A DNA stretch of 64,000 nucleotides from Celeribacter halophilus (GTDB taxonomy: Bacteria > Pseudomonadota > Alphaproteobacteria > Rhodobacterales > Rhodobacteraceae): NCBI RefSeq assembly GCF_900114135.1, contig NZ_FORY01000003.1, forward strand, positions 62,001 through 126,000, in the 5' to 3' direction. Numbering within the stretch: position 1 is the stretch's first letter; the number at the start of each line of letters is the position of its first letter. Below, piece by piece: positions 1-9,934 of this stretch. The notes below the pieces were generated by a model, which ran no database searches, was not told the DNA's origin, and saw only the letters and a program-made list of their open reading frames with translations. The translations under genes were made by a program, and so were the position numbers.

Positions 1-1068
1 CTGTCCGATTTCGATTTCGACCTGCCCGAGGCGCTGATCGCCACACGTCCTGCCAAGCCGCGGTCTTCGGCAAGGCTTCTGGTGGCCACGCCCACGCGGA
101 TGGTCGATGGGTATGTGACCGATCTTCTGGAGTGGTTCCAACCAGGGGACCGTCTGGTGCTCAATGATACGAAAGTGCTGCCCGCGCGGCTTTCCGGCAA
201 ACGCGGGCGCGACACGGCGCAGGGCTATCAGGAGGCGAAGATTGAGGTCACGCTTCTGGAGCCGCAAGCCGAGGCGGGCCATGACAGGATGGTCTGGCGG
301 GCGTTGATCAAGCCGCTGAAAAAGATCAAGGAAGGCGAGGTGGTGCGCTTTTCCGACGATCTCTCCGCCACTTTGATTGCCAAGGAAGACGGCGAGGCAG
401 TGGTGGCCTTCAACCTCACGGGCGAGGATTTCGACAAGGCGCTGGCAGAGGCGGGGTCCATGCCCTTGCCGCCCTATATCGAAGCCAAGCGCAAGGCCGA
501 TGCGCAGGATAAGGAAGATTATCAAACCGTCTGGGCGCGCAACATGGGAGCCGTGGCGGCGCCGACCGCTTCGCTTCATTTTGACGAGCCTTTGTTGAAA
601 GCCCTGCAAGAGAAAGGTGTCGAGTTCACCTATGTGACGCTGCATGTGGGGGCAGGGACGTTTTTGCCGGTGAAGGTCGATGATGTCTCCCAGCATAAGA
701 TGCATTCGGAATGGGGCGAGGTCTCGGAAGGGGCGGCACGCGAGATCAACGCGACAAAGGCGTGTGGCGGGCGGGTGATCCCTGTGGGCACCACGGCGCT
801 ACGCCTGATCGAAAGCGCGGCCCCCACCAAGGGCGAGATCGCACCGTTTCTGGGCGAGACCGACATTTTCATCAAACCGGGCTATGCGTTCCGGATGGCG
901 GATGCGCTGATGACCAATTTCCACCTGCCCAAAAGCACGCTCCTGATGTTGGTCTCCGCACTCATGGGGCGTGAGCGGATGCGGGAGGTTTATGATCACG
1001 CGGTCGCGGAAAGCTATCGCTTTTTCTCCTACGGGGATGCGTCGCTTCTGTTGCCGCACGAGGCGTAA
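1..1068 (+). CDS. queA: S-adenosylmethionine:tRNA ribosyltransferase-isomerase (5' end cut off)
   Basis: QueA transfers and isomerises the ribosyl part of SAM onto 7-aminomethyl-7-deazaguanine in tRNA, giving epoxyqueuosine, the next-to-last step of queuosine synthesis in the cytosol. The frame is open from base 1 and begins with the family's N-terminal [14 protein letters not shown], so only the first one or two codons lie outside the window. Further family signatures are [10 protein letters not shown] (about residue 215) and [15 protein letters not shown] near the C-terminus. About 355 residues are visible, the normal full length. The next gene begins 80 bp downstream on the same strand. 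Confidence 0.95.
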   Translation: MSDFDFDLPEALIATRPAKPRSSARLLVATPTRMVDGYVTDLLEWFQPGDRLVLNDTKVLPARLSGKRGRDTAQGYQEAKIEVTLLEPQAEAGHDRMVWRALIKPLKKIKEGEVVRFSDDLSATLIAKEDGEAVVAFNLTGEDFDKALAEAGSMPLPPYIEAKRKADAQDKEDYQTVWARNMGAVAAPTASLHFDEPLLKALQEKGVEFTYVTLHVGAGTFLPVKVDDVSQHKMHSEWGEVSEGAAREINATKACGGRVIPVGTTALRLIESAAPTKGEIAPFLGETDIFIKPGYAFRMADALMTNFHLPKSTLLMLVSALMGRERMREVYDHAVAESYRFFSYGDASLLLPHEA

Positions 1069-1148
1069 CACGGCGCGCCCGGAGGTTTTTCGCGGCACTG
1101 GCAACATCCGGTTTCCAAGCGCGCCCGAATCCCCATAGGGTCACCGCC

Positions 1149-2546
1149 ATGAATAAAGTGCTCACCTCCTCCGCGCCGTTGCTTCTCGGTATTCTTTTCC
1201 TGATGATCGGCAACGGTTTGCAGGGCACGCTTCTGGGTGTGCGCGGTGTGGCCGAAGGGTTTTCGACCCTTGAAATATCTATCGTTATGTCCGGCTATTT
1301 CGTGGGGTTTCTGGGCGGGTCACAGGCCACGCCACGTCTGATCCGGCGGGTGGGCCATGTGCGGGTCTTTGCGGCATTTGCCTCGTTTATCTCGGCCGCC
1401 CTCATCCTCTTCCCCGTTGTGGCCGATCCGTGGGTCTGGACAGGGCTGCGTGTCGCTTTGGGATTCTGTTTTTCCGGCGTTTACGTGACGGCGGAAAGCT
1501 GGCTCAACAATTCGACCACCAACGACCAGCGCGGCAAGCTCCTGTCGGCATATATGTTGGTGCAGACGCTCGGCATCATCATTTCCCAGTGGATCCTGTC
1601 GCAAGGTGATCCGTCGGGCTTTGTCCTCTTCATCATCCCTTCGGTGCTCGTGTCGATTTCCTTCGCGCCGATCCTTCTGTCGATCTCGCCTACACCCGCC
1701 TTCGAGACATCGAAGCCGCTGAGCCTCAAGGCCCTGTTCGAAATCTCGCCCTTGGGCTGCGTTGGTATGTTTCTTCTGGGCGGTGTCTTTGCCTCGCAAA
1801 TGGCGATGGCGGCGGTCTATGGCGGGCTGGCGGGGTTCTCGCTGGGACAGATTTCCGCCTTTGTGGCCGCGATCTATATCGGCGCTCTGGTCTGTCAGGT
1901 GCCGATTGGCTGGATGTCCGACCGCACCGACCGACGCATTGTGATTTGCGGTGTGGCTGCGGTGGGCAGCGTGGCCTGTGTCGCCGGAGCCCTGTTCGCG
2001 CAAAGCTATACGCTGGTGCTGATGGTGGGCTTTGTCGCAGGCGGCATGGCGAGCCCGCTCTATTCCCTGCTGATTGCGCACACCAATGACTATCTCGAAC
2101 CCGAAGATATGGCTGCCTCCTCGGGAGGGCTGATCTTTATCAACGGGGTCGGGGCCGTGGGCGGACCGCTGATCGCCGGTTACCTCATGGGGCTGATCGG
2201 GCCTTATGGCTATTGGGTCTTTCAGGTCTTTCTGATGGGCGGTGTGGCGGTTTATGCCTTGTGGCGGATGACGCGGCGTGCGCCTCTCCATGTGGATGAC
2301 ACTTCCGCCTATGTTGCGGTTCTGCCGTCGACCACGCCGGTTGTGGCCGAGGTGGCGCAGGAGATGGCGATCGAGATGGCCGAAGAGGCAGAGGCCGAAG
2401 CCGAAGCTGAGGCCGAAGCAGAAGCCGTGCAGGATGCGCTGGACGAGGCGGCTGCCGAGGCGCAGCGCAAGGCCACGGAAGAAGCGATTGATACGTGCGG
2501 TGATATCTCGGAAGATGCGGCAAACCGGCAACAATCAGAAAAGTGA
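1149..2546 (+). CDS. MFS transporter (YcaD-like) with acidic Glu/Ala tail
   Basis: Twelve-helix major facilitator permease of the inner membrane; the substrate cannot be read from sequence. The opening (LLGILFLMIGNGLQGTLLG) and the loop motif GWMSDRTDRRIV after about residue 250 fit the YcaD-like MFS group. The membrane part ends near residue 385. It is followed by about 75 cytoplasmic residues dominated by Glu and Ala, including an uninterrupted run of alternating Ala-Glu from about 414 to 426, predicted helical. The length of 465 residues exceeds the usual ~400 because of this tail. The start ATG is preceded by only a weak ribosome site. Substrate and the role of the tail are unknown. Confidence 0.85.
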   Translation: MNKVLTSSAPLLLGILFLMIGNGLQGTLLGVRGVAEGFSTLEISIVMSGYFVGFLGGSQATPRLIRRVGHVRVFAAFASFISAALILFPVVADPWVWTGLRVALGFCFSGVYVTAESWLNNSTTNDQRGKLLSAYMLVQTLGIIISQWILSQGDPSGFVLFIIPSVLVSISFAPILLSISPTPAFETSKPLSLKALFEISPLGCVGMFLLGGVFASQMAMAAVYGGLAGFSLGQISAFVAAIYIGALVCQVPIGWMSDRTDRRIVICGVAAVGSVACVAGALFAQSYTLVLMVGFVAGGMASPLYSLLIAHTNDYLEPEDMAASSGGLIFINGVGAVGGPLIAGYLMGLIGPYGYWVFQVFLMGGVAVYALWRMTRRAPLHVDDTSAYVAVLPSTTPVVAEVAQEMAIEMAEEAEAEAEAEAEAEAVQDALDEAAAEAQRKATEEAIDTCGDISEDAANRQQSEK

Positions 2547-2631
2547 CCCTGCGTCCCAAATAATTTCCTTGCGTGGTCTTGTGGCTTTTGTAACGCTTCT
2601 GTAAAGACCGCCGCCAAAAGGAGCATGAGAG

Positions 2632-3240
2632 ATGGCGCAAGAGCAGATGAATCAAGCTGTCGAGAAGACCCCCGAGGACATTCTGGCATTCTGGCTTGAT
2701 GAGCTGGAGCCCTCCCAATGGTATGTGGCGGATGAGGCGCTGGACCAGCGTATTCGTGATGCTTTTCTTCCGACATGGCAAAAGGCGCAGCGGGGGGCTT
2801 ATTCGCTCTGGCTGACTTACCCGTCGGGCGCGCTGGCCTATATCATTCTCAACGACCAGATGTCGCGTAATATGTTCCGTGGCGAGGCCGAGGCCTTTAC
2901 TTCCGATCATGTGGCTTTGGCGGCTGCGAAAGCGGCGGTGGACAAGGGGTGGGATCTGCGGATTGATGCCCCTGCGCGTCAGTTCTTCTATCTGCCGATG
3001 ATGCATAGCGAGAACCTCTCGGATCAGGAACGCTGTGTGCGTCTGATGTGCGAGCGGATGAAAGGCGCGGAAAACAGTCTGCTGCACGCGCAGGCGCATC
3101 GCGAAGTCATTCGCCTCTTCGGGCGCTTTCCCTATCGCAATGCGGCGCTCAACCGTGTGACAACACAGAGCGAAGCGCAGTTCCTGAAGGATGGCGGCTA
3201 TGCGACTCTTCTGCGTGAGCTTCAACTTGTTGCGGCCTAA
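2632..3240 (+). CDS. DUF924 family protein
   Basis: Cytosolic, all-helical protein of the DUF924 family (PF06041), 202 residues, the usual length. Family hallmarks are ILAFWLDELEPSQWY near the N-terminus, LIILNDQMSRN-type spacing in YIILNDQMSRNMFRG, the FFYLPMMHSENLSDQ segment in the middle and FPYRNAALNR near the C-terminus. The fold resembles a TPR-like helical repeat. No reaction is established for the family. It stands alone between the MFS gene 85 bp upstream and the lpdA leader downstream. The start has a good AAAGGAG site 12 bases upstream. Confidence 0.85.
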   Translation: MAQEQMNQAVEKTPEDILAFWLDELEPSQWYVADEALDQRIRDAFLPTWQKAQRGAYSLWLTYPSGALAYIILNDQMSRNMFRGEAEAFTSDHVALAAAKAAVDKGWDLRIDAPARQFFYLPMMHSENLSDQERCVRLMCERMKGAENSLLHAQAHREVIRLFGRFPYRNAALNRVTTQSEAQFLKDGGYATLLRELQLVAA

Positions 3241-3357
3241 GTCGCTGGCATAAAAGTAGAAATAATGTGATATGCATTTCCTGCCCAAGCTATGCGTTGG
3301 GCGGGAGGCAGCCTTTCATTCACAATGCGCAGAGCTTCATTGCTCCGATTTCCCGGA

Positions 3358-3375
3358 TAGTTTAGTGTCAAACTA
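3358..3375. promoter_or_regulatory. 18-bp palindrome upstream of lpdA (candidate operator)
   Basis: TAGTTTAGTGTCAAACTA lies 137 bp before the lpdA start. Its arms TAGTTT and AAACTA are perfect inverted repeats. Sixteen of 18 positions match the palindrome TAGTTTAGCGTTAAACTA just upstream of pdhA, at 51692-51709. The two genes encode partners in one enzyme complex, so a shared repressor of a winged-helix type (GntR or MarR, for example) is a reasonable inference; no regulator gene is visible nearby. Confidence 0.6.
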
Positions 3376-3512
3376 ACGTCTTTTGCGATTGACCTGGCGA
3401 CAGGTTGATCGGGGAAGGCAGCGAGATGACTACGTTGCTCTGCGTTTCCCGGAAACCTGTGAGACAGGCTTTGCGCGAGACGCTCTAAATTTTGGTTTCG
3501 GGAGGACCCTCC

Positions 3513-4907
3513 ATGTCTGACACATCTTTCGATCTCGTCGTGATCGGCGCTGGCCCGGGCGGGTATGTGGCCGCCATTCGTGCGGCGCAACTTGGGCTGA
3601 AAGTAGCCTGTGTTGAGCGCGAGAACCTTGGCGGGATTTGCCTGAACTGGGGCTGTATTCCGACGAAGGCGTTGCTGCGCTCGGCGGAGATCTACCACCA
3701 GATGCACCGCGCCAAGGAATTCGGCCTGTCGGTCGAGGGGGCGTCCTTTGATCTTGATGCCATCGTCAAACGCTCGCGCGGGGTCGCGGCGCAGATGAAC
3801 GGCGGGATCAAAGGTCTGTTCAAAAAGAACAAAGTGACCGCAATCATGGGCGAGGCGAAGATCGCCGCCAAAGGCAAGGTCGTGGTCAAAACGGAGAAGG
3901 GCGAAGAGACGCTCACCGCCAAGAACATCATCGTCGCCACCGGCGCGCGTGCCCGCGAATTGCCGGGGCTGGAGGCCGATGGCGATTTGGTCTGGACCTA
4001 CCGCCACGCGCTCGTGCCGTCGCGGATGCCGAAGAAACTTCTGGTCATCGGATCCGGCGCGATTGGCATTGAATTTGCCAGCTTCTACAACACCTTGGGT
4101 GCAGATACGACCGTGGTCGAAGTGATGGACCGTGTGCTACCTGTCGAGGACAAGGACATTTCCGCCTTCGCCAAGAAGCAGTTCGAAAAGCAGGGCATGA
4201 AAATCCTGCAAAAGACCACGGTGAAGAAGCTCGACCGCGCGAAAGGCAAGGTCACGGCGCATTTCGAAGCGGGCGGCAAGGTCACGACCGAAGAGTTCGA
4301 CACTGTGATTTCCGCGGTCGGCATCGTCGGCAATGTCGAAGGCATCGGCCTTGAGGAAATGGGCGTGAAAATCGACCGCACTCATGTCGTGACGGATGAA
4401 TACTGCCGCACCGGCGTCGAGGGCATCTTTGCCATTGGCGACATCGCGGGCGCACCTTGGCTGGCCCACAAGGCGTCGCACGAAGGTGTCATGGTCGCCG
4501 AGTTGATTGCAGGTCAGAAACCCCATCCGATCAAACCCAATTCCATCGCGGGCTGCACCTATTGCCATCCGCAGGTCGCCTCTGTCGGTCTGACCGAAGA
4601 CAAGGCGAAAGAGGCGGGCTACGAGATCAAGGTCGGAAAATTCCCCTTTATCGGCAACGGCAAAGCCGTCGCGATGGGCGAGGCCGAGGGTTTGGTGAAA
4701 ACCATCTTTGATGCCAAGACCGGCGAACTTCTGGGCGCGCATATGGTGGGCGCGGAAGTGACGGAGATGATTCAGGGCTATGTGATCGGGCGCACGCTTG
4801 AGACCACGGAAGAAGAACTGATGAACACGGTCTTCCCGCACCCGACCATGTCGGAAATGATGCACGAATCCGTGCTCGCCGCTTACGGGCGCGCGCTGCA
4901 TATTTGA
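3513..4907 (+). CDS. lpdA: Dihydrolipoyl dehydrogenase (E3)
   Basis: FAD-dependent disulfide oxidoreductase that reoxidises dihydrolipoyl groups on E2 proteins of pyruvate and other 2-oxoacid dehydrogenases, passing electrons to NAD+. The FAD-binding VIGAGPGGYVAA is at the N-terminus, followed by the redox disulfide in GGICLNWGCIPTK (two Cys about 40 residues in), the NAD-binding VIGSGAIGIEFA near 180 and the C-terminal catalytic HPTMSE. The 464-residue length is typical. The ATG at 3513 was chosen because GGGAGGA sits just upstream; an upstream ATG would add only seven residues. The pdhABC genes are about 45 kb away at 47.9-51.7 kb and share a palindrome with this leader. Confidence 0.95.
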   Translation: MSDTSFDLVVIGAGPGGYVAAIRAAQLGLKVACVERENLGGICLNWGCIPTKALLRSAEIYHQMHRAKEFGLSVEGASFDLDAIVKRSRGVAAQMNGGIKGLFKKNKVTAIMGEAKIAAKGKVVVKTEKGEETLTAKNIIVATGARARELPGLEADGDLVWTYRHALVPSRMPKKLLVIGSGAIGIEFASFYNTLGADTTVVEVMDRVLPVEDKDISAFAKKQFEKQGMKILQKTTVKKLDRAKGKVTAHFEAGGKVTTEEFDTVISAVGIVGNVEGIGLEEMGVKIDRTHVVTDEYCRTGVEGIFAIGDIAGAPWLAHKASHEGVMVAELIAGQKPHPIKPNSIAGCTYCHPQVASVGLTEDKAKEAGYEIKVGKFPFIGNGKAVAMGEAEGLVKTIFDAKTGELLGAHMVGAEVTEMIQGYVIGRTLETTEEELMNTVFPHPTMSEMMHESVLAAYGRALHI

Positions 4908-4919
4908 GCGATCAGATGG

Positions 4920-4946
4920 CTGGCCGGAGAGGGGATTTCCGGCCAG
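4920..4946 (+). terminator. Hairpin after lpdA
   Basis: A 9-bp perfect stem (CTGGCCGGA with TCCGGCCAG) and a 9-base loop lie 13 bases past the lpdA stop. There is no T-run, so termination, if any, would be inefficient; the hairpin could instead protect the 3' end. Confidence 0.45.
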
Positions 4947-5022
4947 TCATCATCATGCGTGATGGGTGATATAAAATTGCGCCCCTCTTGTGCATAAATG
5001 TAGGTCATGTATTCTGACGCGC

Positions 5023-5988
5023 ATGACAGATTGGGATTCTCTTCGCTATATTCTCGCAGTTGCACGCGAAGGCGGGCTTTCGGGCGCGGCGCGTGTGCTT
5101 GGCGTGAATCACGCGACCGTATCGCGGCAGTTGGCCAAGGCCGAAGATGCCGCCGGTGTTCGTTTTTTCACCCGCCTTGCTTCGGGGCTTCAACCGACGG
5201 AAGCCGGTCAGGTGGCGATTGCCCATGCTGAAGAAGTCGAAGCCCGTATGGTGGCGCTCGACATGGCTTTGGCGGCACGCGACGAGACCGAGGAAGGCGA
5301 GCTGAAAGTGACCATTCCGCCATTGATGGCGGAGGATCATTTTGCCGAAGACATCAAGGAATTCAAAGCCCTGCATCCGGGGATCGACGTGCACCTTCTG
5401 GGGGCGACGGAGATTTTGAACCTGCACAGGCGCGAGGCGGATGTGGCCCTTCGTGTCACTCAGTCGCCGGAGGAAAGTCTCTGGGGTCGGATGGTGACGC
5501 CACAGCGGGCGGGCTGGTTTGCCTCGCCGGAATTTGTCGAACGCTACCTCGATGTGATCGAAGGGCGCGACACGGACAATGCGCTACCCTATATCGCCTT
5601 TTCCACATGGTTTGCCGCGACCCCTGCAGGGCTGTTTTCGGACCTGCCGCCGGTGCGAGCCGCGATCAAGACCGATGATATGGTTTCGGCCATGTCTCTG
5701 GCGCGTCAGGGCATGGGTATGGTGCGGTCTTCGCATCTTCTGGGCTCTTGCGATCCGGGGCTTGTGCGTGTGCCGGGGCTGCCCCTGTCGGATCACGTTC
5801 CGATCTGGGTGCTGACCCATCCCGACCTGCGCCATGTGCCGCGTGTCACCGAATTCATGCGCTTTATCGCCGCGCGGATCACGGCGCGTCGTGCGCTCTA
5901 CATGGGGCCGGACGAGGCCTCCGCCAATACGTCCACGGGTTCGGACGGTGCGAAGCTCGAAGGCACTGTGACCGAAGTGGCAGAATGA
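5023..5988 (+). CDS. LysR-family transcriptional regulator
   Basis: Probable DNA-binding activator/repressor of 321 residues. The N-terminal winged helix reads DWDSLRYILAVAREGGLSGAARVLGVNHATVSRQL, with the recognition helix near residues 20-40. The rest is a periplasmic-binding-like effector domain (about 90-290). A polar tail of about 30 residues follows. The ATG at 5023 directly before TDWD matches where the family normally starts; an upstream in-frame ATG would add eleven residues unlike the family. No divergently transcribed target gene is adjacent, so its regulon cannot be guessed. Confidence 0.85.
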   Translation: MTDWDSLRYILAVAREGGLSGAARVLGVNHATVSRQLAKAEDAAGVRFFTRLASGLQPTEAGQVAIAHAEEVEARMVALDMALAARDETEEGELKVTIPPLMAEDHFAEDIKEFKALHPGIDVHLLGATEILNLHRREADVALRVTQSPEESLWGRMVTPQRAGWFASPEFVERYLDVIEGRDTDNALPYIAFSTWFAATPAGLFSDLPPVRAAIKTDDMVSAMSLARQGMGMVRSSHLLGSCDPGLVRVPGLPLSDHVPIWVLTHPDLRHVPRVTEFMRFIAARITARRALYMGPDEASANTSTGSDGAKLEGTVTEVAE

Positions 5989-5991
5989 CAG

Positions 5992-6018
5992 AAGCGGCCT
6001 TGCGGGGCCGCTTTTTCT
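5992..6018 (+). terminator. Rho-independent terminator of the LysR gene
   Basis: Eight-bp stem AAGCGGCC/GGCCGCTT with a short loop, followed by TTTTTCTTT, immediately after the stop codon. The convergent rhodanese gene ends 15 bp further on. Confidence 0.85.
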
Positions 6019-6032
6019 TTGTCTCGCCGGTC

Positions 6033-6395
6033 TCAGACGTTGCGCACCTCGCCTCCGCCGGAAATCCAGTCGTGTAAACCGCCGAGATTTTGCACATCCT
6101 TGTGCCCCAAGGACTTCAACAACCGCACCCCGCCTGACGAACGCGCGCCCGAGGCGCAATAAAGCACTTTCGTGGTGGCGGTGTCTTTGAATTCCGGCAG
6201 ACAGGCGGGAGAGTTCGGATCGCATTTCACCTTGAGCTCCTGAAACGGCACATGCAGCGCGCCTTTGGCAGTGCCGGACATATGCAGCTCCATCTGGTCG
6301 CGCAGGTCTACCAGCACCACAGTGCCCTTCGACATCCCGTCTTTCACTTCTTCCACGGAGATTTTCGGAGCACCGCCACCAAACAATCCAAACAT
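6033..6395 (-). CDS. Rhodanese-like domain protein
   Basis: Single-domain sulfurtransferase of 120 residues. The catalytic loop is YCASGARSSG (Cys at about 79), preceded by the VVLVDLRDQMELHMSGTAKGALHVPF segment typical of rhodaneses. Proteins of this type carry persulfide sulfur or act in cyanide/thiosulfate chemistry; the acceptor is not evident. A short glycine-rich N-terminus (MFGLFGGGAP) precedes the domain. It is monocistronic, convergent with the LysR gene and divergent from uvrA. Confidence 0.85.
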   Translation of the reverse strand: MFGLFGGGAPKISVEEVKDGMSKGTVVLVDLRDQMELHMSGTAKGALHVPFQELKVKCDPNSPACLPEFKDTATTKVLYCASGARSSGGVRLLKSLGHKDVQNLGGLHDWISGGGEVRNV

Positions 6396-6536
6396 TTCAA
6401 TCTACCTTTTGCAGTCATTTATACTTGGCCTTCTTCTAGACCTGCGGCGTTCGGGCGTCTGTGATGATATCACCCAGAGCGGGCAGGGTGCGCGGTGGCG
6501 TGCTTCATTGTGAAAAAAGCGACAGGCAAGCGGTGT

Positions 6537-6551
6537 GTTCCCGCTATGTTC
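6537..6551 (+). promoter_or_regulatory. SOS box (LexA site) upstream of uvrA
   Basis: GTTC-CCGCTAT-GTTC matches exactly the direct-repeat LexA consensus of Alphaproteobacteria, GTTC-N7-GTTC. It lies 69 bp before the uvrA start, where LexA would block transcription. uvrA is a classical SOS gene, which supports the call. Confidence 0.85.
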
Positions 6552-6620
6552 TCACTTTCTTGTTGGAAGACCTCCGAAGCTCCACTAGATAGGAAGCAGA
6601 CACGATGAGCAGGTGGGGCC

Positions 6621-9503
6621 ATGGCCGAGTTGAAATCGATCGAAGTGCGCGGCGCGCGCGAGCATAATCTCAAAAACGTGGACGTGGATATTCCGCGTGA
6701 CGAGCTTGTGGTGATCACAGGGCTGTCCGGTTCGGGCAAGTCCTCTCTGGCCTTTGATACGATCTATGCCGAGGGACAGCGCCGCTATGTGGAAAGCCTG
6801 TCAGCCTATGCGCGCCAGTTCCTCGACATGATGGGCAAGCCGGATGTGGATCACATCTCCGGCCTCTCGCCCGCCATTTCCATCGAACAAAAGACCACCT
6901 CTAAAAACCCGCGCTCCACCGTGGGCACGGTCACAGAGATTTACGACTACCTGCGCCTGCTGTTCGCGCGTGCGGGGACCCCCTACAGCCCCGCCACCGG
7001 AGAGCCGATCGAGGCGCAGCAGGTGCAGGATATGGTGGACATCACCATGCGGATGGAGGAGGGCACACGCGCCTATCTTCTGGCCCCCATCGTGCGTGAT
7101 CGCAAAGGCGAATATCGCAAGGAATTTCTCGACCTGCGCAAGCAGGGGTTCCAGCGGGTGAAGGTTGACGGGGAGTTCTATGACCTCGATGAACCACCCA
7201 CGCTGGACAAGAAATTCCGACATAATATCGACGTGGTTGTGGACCGGATTGTGGTGCGTGAGGGCTTGGAAACACGGCTGGCGGACAGCTTGCGCACCGC
7301 GCTTGATCTGGCCGACGGGATTGCCATTCTGGAAACCGTGCCGCGCGACGATACCGCGCCGGAGCGTATCACATTCTCCGAGAATTTCGCCTGTCCCGCC
7401 TCCGGCTTTACCATTCCTGAGATCGAGCCGCGGCTCTTTTCCTTTAACGCGCCTTTCGGGGCCTGTCCGCATTGTGACGGGCTGGGGGTCGAGCTGTTTT
7501 TCGACGAACGCCTCGTGGTGCCCGATGCGACGCTGAAAGTGGCGGACGGGGCCATCGCGCCGTGGCGCAAGGGCAAGACGCCCTATTTCCTGCAAACCAT
7601 TGAGGCGCTGGCGAAACATTACGGGTTCAAACCCTCTACCCCGTGGAAGAAACTCCCCGCCAAGGTGCAGCAGATGTTCCTCTATGGCTCTGGCGACGAG
7701 GAGATCAAGTTCCGCTATGACGACGGCGGACGGGTCTATGAGGTGACGCGCAGCTTCGAAGGGGTGATCCCCAATATGGAGCGTCGCTACCGCGAAACGG
7801 ACAGCAACTGGGTGCGCGAAGAATTCGAGCGCTATCAGAACAACCGCCCCTGCGGACATTGCCACGGTTACCGCCTGCGCGAAGAGGCTCTGGCGGTGAA
7901 GATCGGCTCTGCCGAGGGCGGATTGCTGCACATCGGGCAGGTGGTCCAGAAGTCCATCAAGGAGTCCTTCCAGTGGGTCGACGGGGTGATGGACAGCCTC
8001 TCCCCCCAGAAACAGGAAATCGCCCGCGCCATCGTGAAGGAAATCCGCGAACGTCTTGGCTTTCTGAACAACGTGGGGCTGGAATATCTGACCATGAGCC
8101 GAAATGCGGGCACGCTTTCGGGCGGGGAGAGCCAGCGGATCCGTCTGGCCTCGCAAATCGGCTCCGGCCTTCAGGGCGTCCTCTATGTGCTCGATGAGCC
8201 TTCCATCGGTCTGCACCAACGCGACAACGACCGGCTGATCGGCACGCTCAAGAACCTGCGCGACCAAGGCAACACGGTGATTGTGGTTGAGCATGACGAG
8301 GACATGATCCGCGAGGCGGACTATGTCTTTGACATGGGGCCTGGCGCGGGGGTGCATGGCGGCGCTGTGGTGGCCAGAGGCACGCCGGAAGAGATCGAAC
8401 GCGACGCGGCTTCGCTCACCGGCCAATACCTGTCTGGCTCCCGCGAAATTCCGGTGCCGAGCGAGCGGCGCAAAGGCAACGGCAAGAAACTCACCGTGGT
8501 GAAGGCCTCGGGCAATAACCTCAAGGAGGTCACCGCCGACTTCCCGCTGGGCAAGTTCATCTGTGTCTCCGGTGTCTCCGGCGGGGGGAAATCCACGCTC
8601 ACCATCGAGACGCTTTATAAGACCGCGGCAAGCCGGTTGAACGGGGCGCGGGCGACCCCAGCACCTTGCGAAACCATCAAGGGGTTCGAGCATCTCGACA
8701 AGGTGATCGACATCGACCAACGTCCCATCGGGCGCACCCCGCGTTCCAACCCCGCGACCTACACAGGGGCCTTTACGCCGATCCGCGAATGGTTTGCCGG
8801 ACTGCCGGAATCCAAGGCGCGCGGTTACAAGCCGGGGCGGTTCTCTTTCAACGTCAAAGGCGGACGTTGCGAGGCCTGTCAGGGTGACGGCGTGATCAAG
8901 ATCGAGATGCACTTTCTGCCCGATGTCTATGTCGAATGCGAGACCTGTAAGGGCAAGCGCTACAACCGTGAAACTCTGGAAATTCAGTTTAAAGGCAAAA
9001 GCATAGCCGACGTTCTTGATATGACGGTTGAGGACGCGCAGGAGTTTTTCAAGGCGGTGCCGAGCATCCGTGAAAAGATGGATGCGCTGATGCGTGTAGG
9101 GCTTGGCTATATCAAGGTCGGCCAACAGGCCACGACGCTTTCGGGTGGCGAGGCGCAGCGGGTGAAGCTCTCGAAAGAACTGGCCAAACGCTCTACAGGG
9201 CGCACGCTTTACATTCTGGACGAGCCGACCACGGGGCTGCATTTCGAGGATGTGAAAAAGCTGCTCGAAGTGCTGCACGAGCTTGTAGATCAGGGCAATT
9301 CGATGATCGTGATCGAACACAATCTCGACGTGATCAAAACCGCCGACCACATCATCGACATCGGTCCCGAAGGCGGTGACGGTGGCGGTCAGATCGTGGC
9401 GTGTGGCACCCCCGAAGAGGTGGCCGAAGTCCCCGCCTCGCACACGGGCCGCTATCTCAAGCCGATGCTGGAAAAAGCCGCGCAAAGGAACGCGGCGGAA
9501 TGA
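6621..9503 (+). CDS. uvrA: Excinuclease ABC subunit A
   Basis: Damage-recognition ATPase of nucleotide excision repair; it loads UvrB at lesions. The 960 residues contain two ABC ATPase modules: Walker [11 protein letters not shown] (about 33) and [10 protein letters not shown] (about 650), with [12 protein letters not shown] and [12 protein letters not shown] signatures. Zinc-binding cysteines occur in CPASGF...CPHCDG (about 255-290) and in CEACQGDG...[10 protein letters not shown] (about 752-780). Complete by comparison with the family length. An SOS box sits upstream. The last four bases overlap the start of the NUDIX gene, so the two are probably translated from one message. Confidence 0.97.
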   Translation: MAELKSIEVRGAREHNLKNVDVDIPRDELVVITGLSGSGKSSLAFDTIYAEGQRRYVESLSAYARQFLDMMGKPDVDHISGLSPAISIEQKTTSKNPRSTVGTVTEIYDYLRLLFARAGTPYSPATGEPIEAQQVQDMVDITMRMEEGTRAYLLAPIVRDRKGEYRKEFLDLRKQGFQRVKVDGEFYDLDEPPTLDKKFRHNIDVVVDRIVVREGLETRLADSLRTALDLADGIAILETVPRDDTAPERITFSENFACPASGFTIPEIEPRLFSFNAPFGACPHCDGLGVELFFDERLVVPDATLKVADGAIAPWRKGKTPYFLQTIEALAKHYGFKPSTPWKKLPAKVQQMFLYGSGDEEIKFRYDDGGRVYEVTRSFEGVIPNMERRYRETDSNWVREEFERYQNNRPCGHCHGYRLREEALAVKIGSAEGGLLHIGQVVQKSIKESFQWVDGVMDSLSPQKQEIARAIVKEIRERLGFLNNVGLEYLTMSRNAGTLSGGESQRIRLASQIGSGLQGVLYVLDEPSIGLHQRDNDRLIGTLKNLRDQGNTVIVVEHDEDMIREADYVFDMGPGAGVHGGAVVARGTPEEIERDAASLTGQYLSGSREIPVPSERRKGNGKKLTVVKASGNNLKEVTADFPLGKFICVSGVSGGGKSTLTIETLYKTAASRLNGARATPAPCETIKGFEHLDKVIDIDQRPIGRTPRSNPATYTGAFTPIREWFAGLPESKARGYKPGRFSFNVKGGRCEACQGDGVIKIEMHFLPDVYVECETCKGKRYNRETLEIQFKGKSIADVLDMTVEDAQEFFKAVPSIREKMDALMRVGLGYIKVGQQATTLSGGEAQRVKLSKELAKRSTGRTLYILDEPTTGLHFEDVKKLLEVLHELVDQGNSMIVIEHNLDVIKTADHIIDIGPEGGDGGGQIVACGTPEEVAEVPASHTGRYLKPMLEKAAQRNAAE

Positions 9504-9910
9504 TCCGCAGGCCCAAGCTGGCCGTGCTTGCTGTATGCGAGCACGACGGGAAATTCCTCATGGTCGAACGCGGCAAAGCACCCGCGCGCGGTACTTGGGG
9601 CTTTCCGGGCGGACATGTGGAACTGGGCGAAACACTGGCCGAGGCCGCCGTGCGCGAACTGGCCGAGGAGACCGGAGTGCAGGCCACGGCGGGCGCGGTG
9701 ATTGATCATGTTGAACTGATCCTGCGCGAGGGCGAGGAGGTTACGCATCATTTCCTGCTGATGGCAGTCCTCTGTCATTATGTCTCAGGCGAGCCGGTCG
9801 CCGCCGATGACGCGGCGGATGTGGACTGGATGTCGCAGCAAGATCTTTTGACCACGACACGGGTTTTGTCCCAAGATGTCCTGCGAGTCGCTCGAAAGGC
9901 CCGCGACTGA
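9500..9910 (+). CDS. NUDIX hydrolase
   Basis: Cytosolic hydrolase of 136 residues that cleaves a nucleoside diphosphate linked to another group. A complete Nudix box is seen in [24 protein letters not shown] (about residues 36-59), with the metal-binding REL-EE. The N-terminus [11 protein letters not shown] forms the first strand. The start ATG overlaps the uvrA stop codon (ATGA), so it is likely co-expressed with uvrA and could be SOS-induced. Substrate is not predictable; an NADH- or oxidised-nucleotide role is possible. Confidence 0.85.
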   Translation: MIRRPKLAVLAVCEHDGKFLMVERGKAPARGTWGFPGGHVELGETLAEAAVRELAEETGVQATAGAVIDHVELILREGEEVTHHFLLMAVLCHYVSGEPVAADDAADVDWMSQQDLLTTTRVLSQDVLRVARKARD

Positions 9911-9934
9911 CGATTCACACCATAGGAGATGCGC

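Noticed and set aside
6801-9485. An 894-codon frame antisense to uvrA
   Set aside because: Same reason: composition (Arg, His, Leu rich) follows from the complementary strand of a GC-rich conserved gene.
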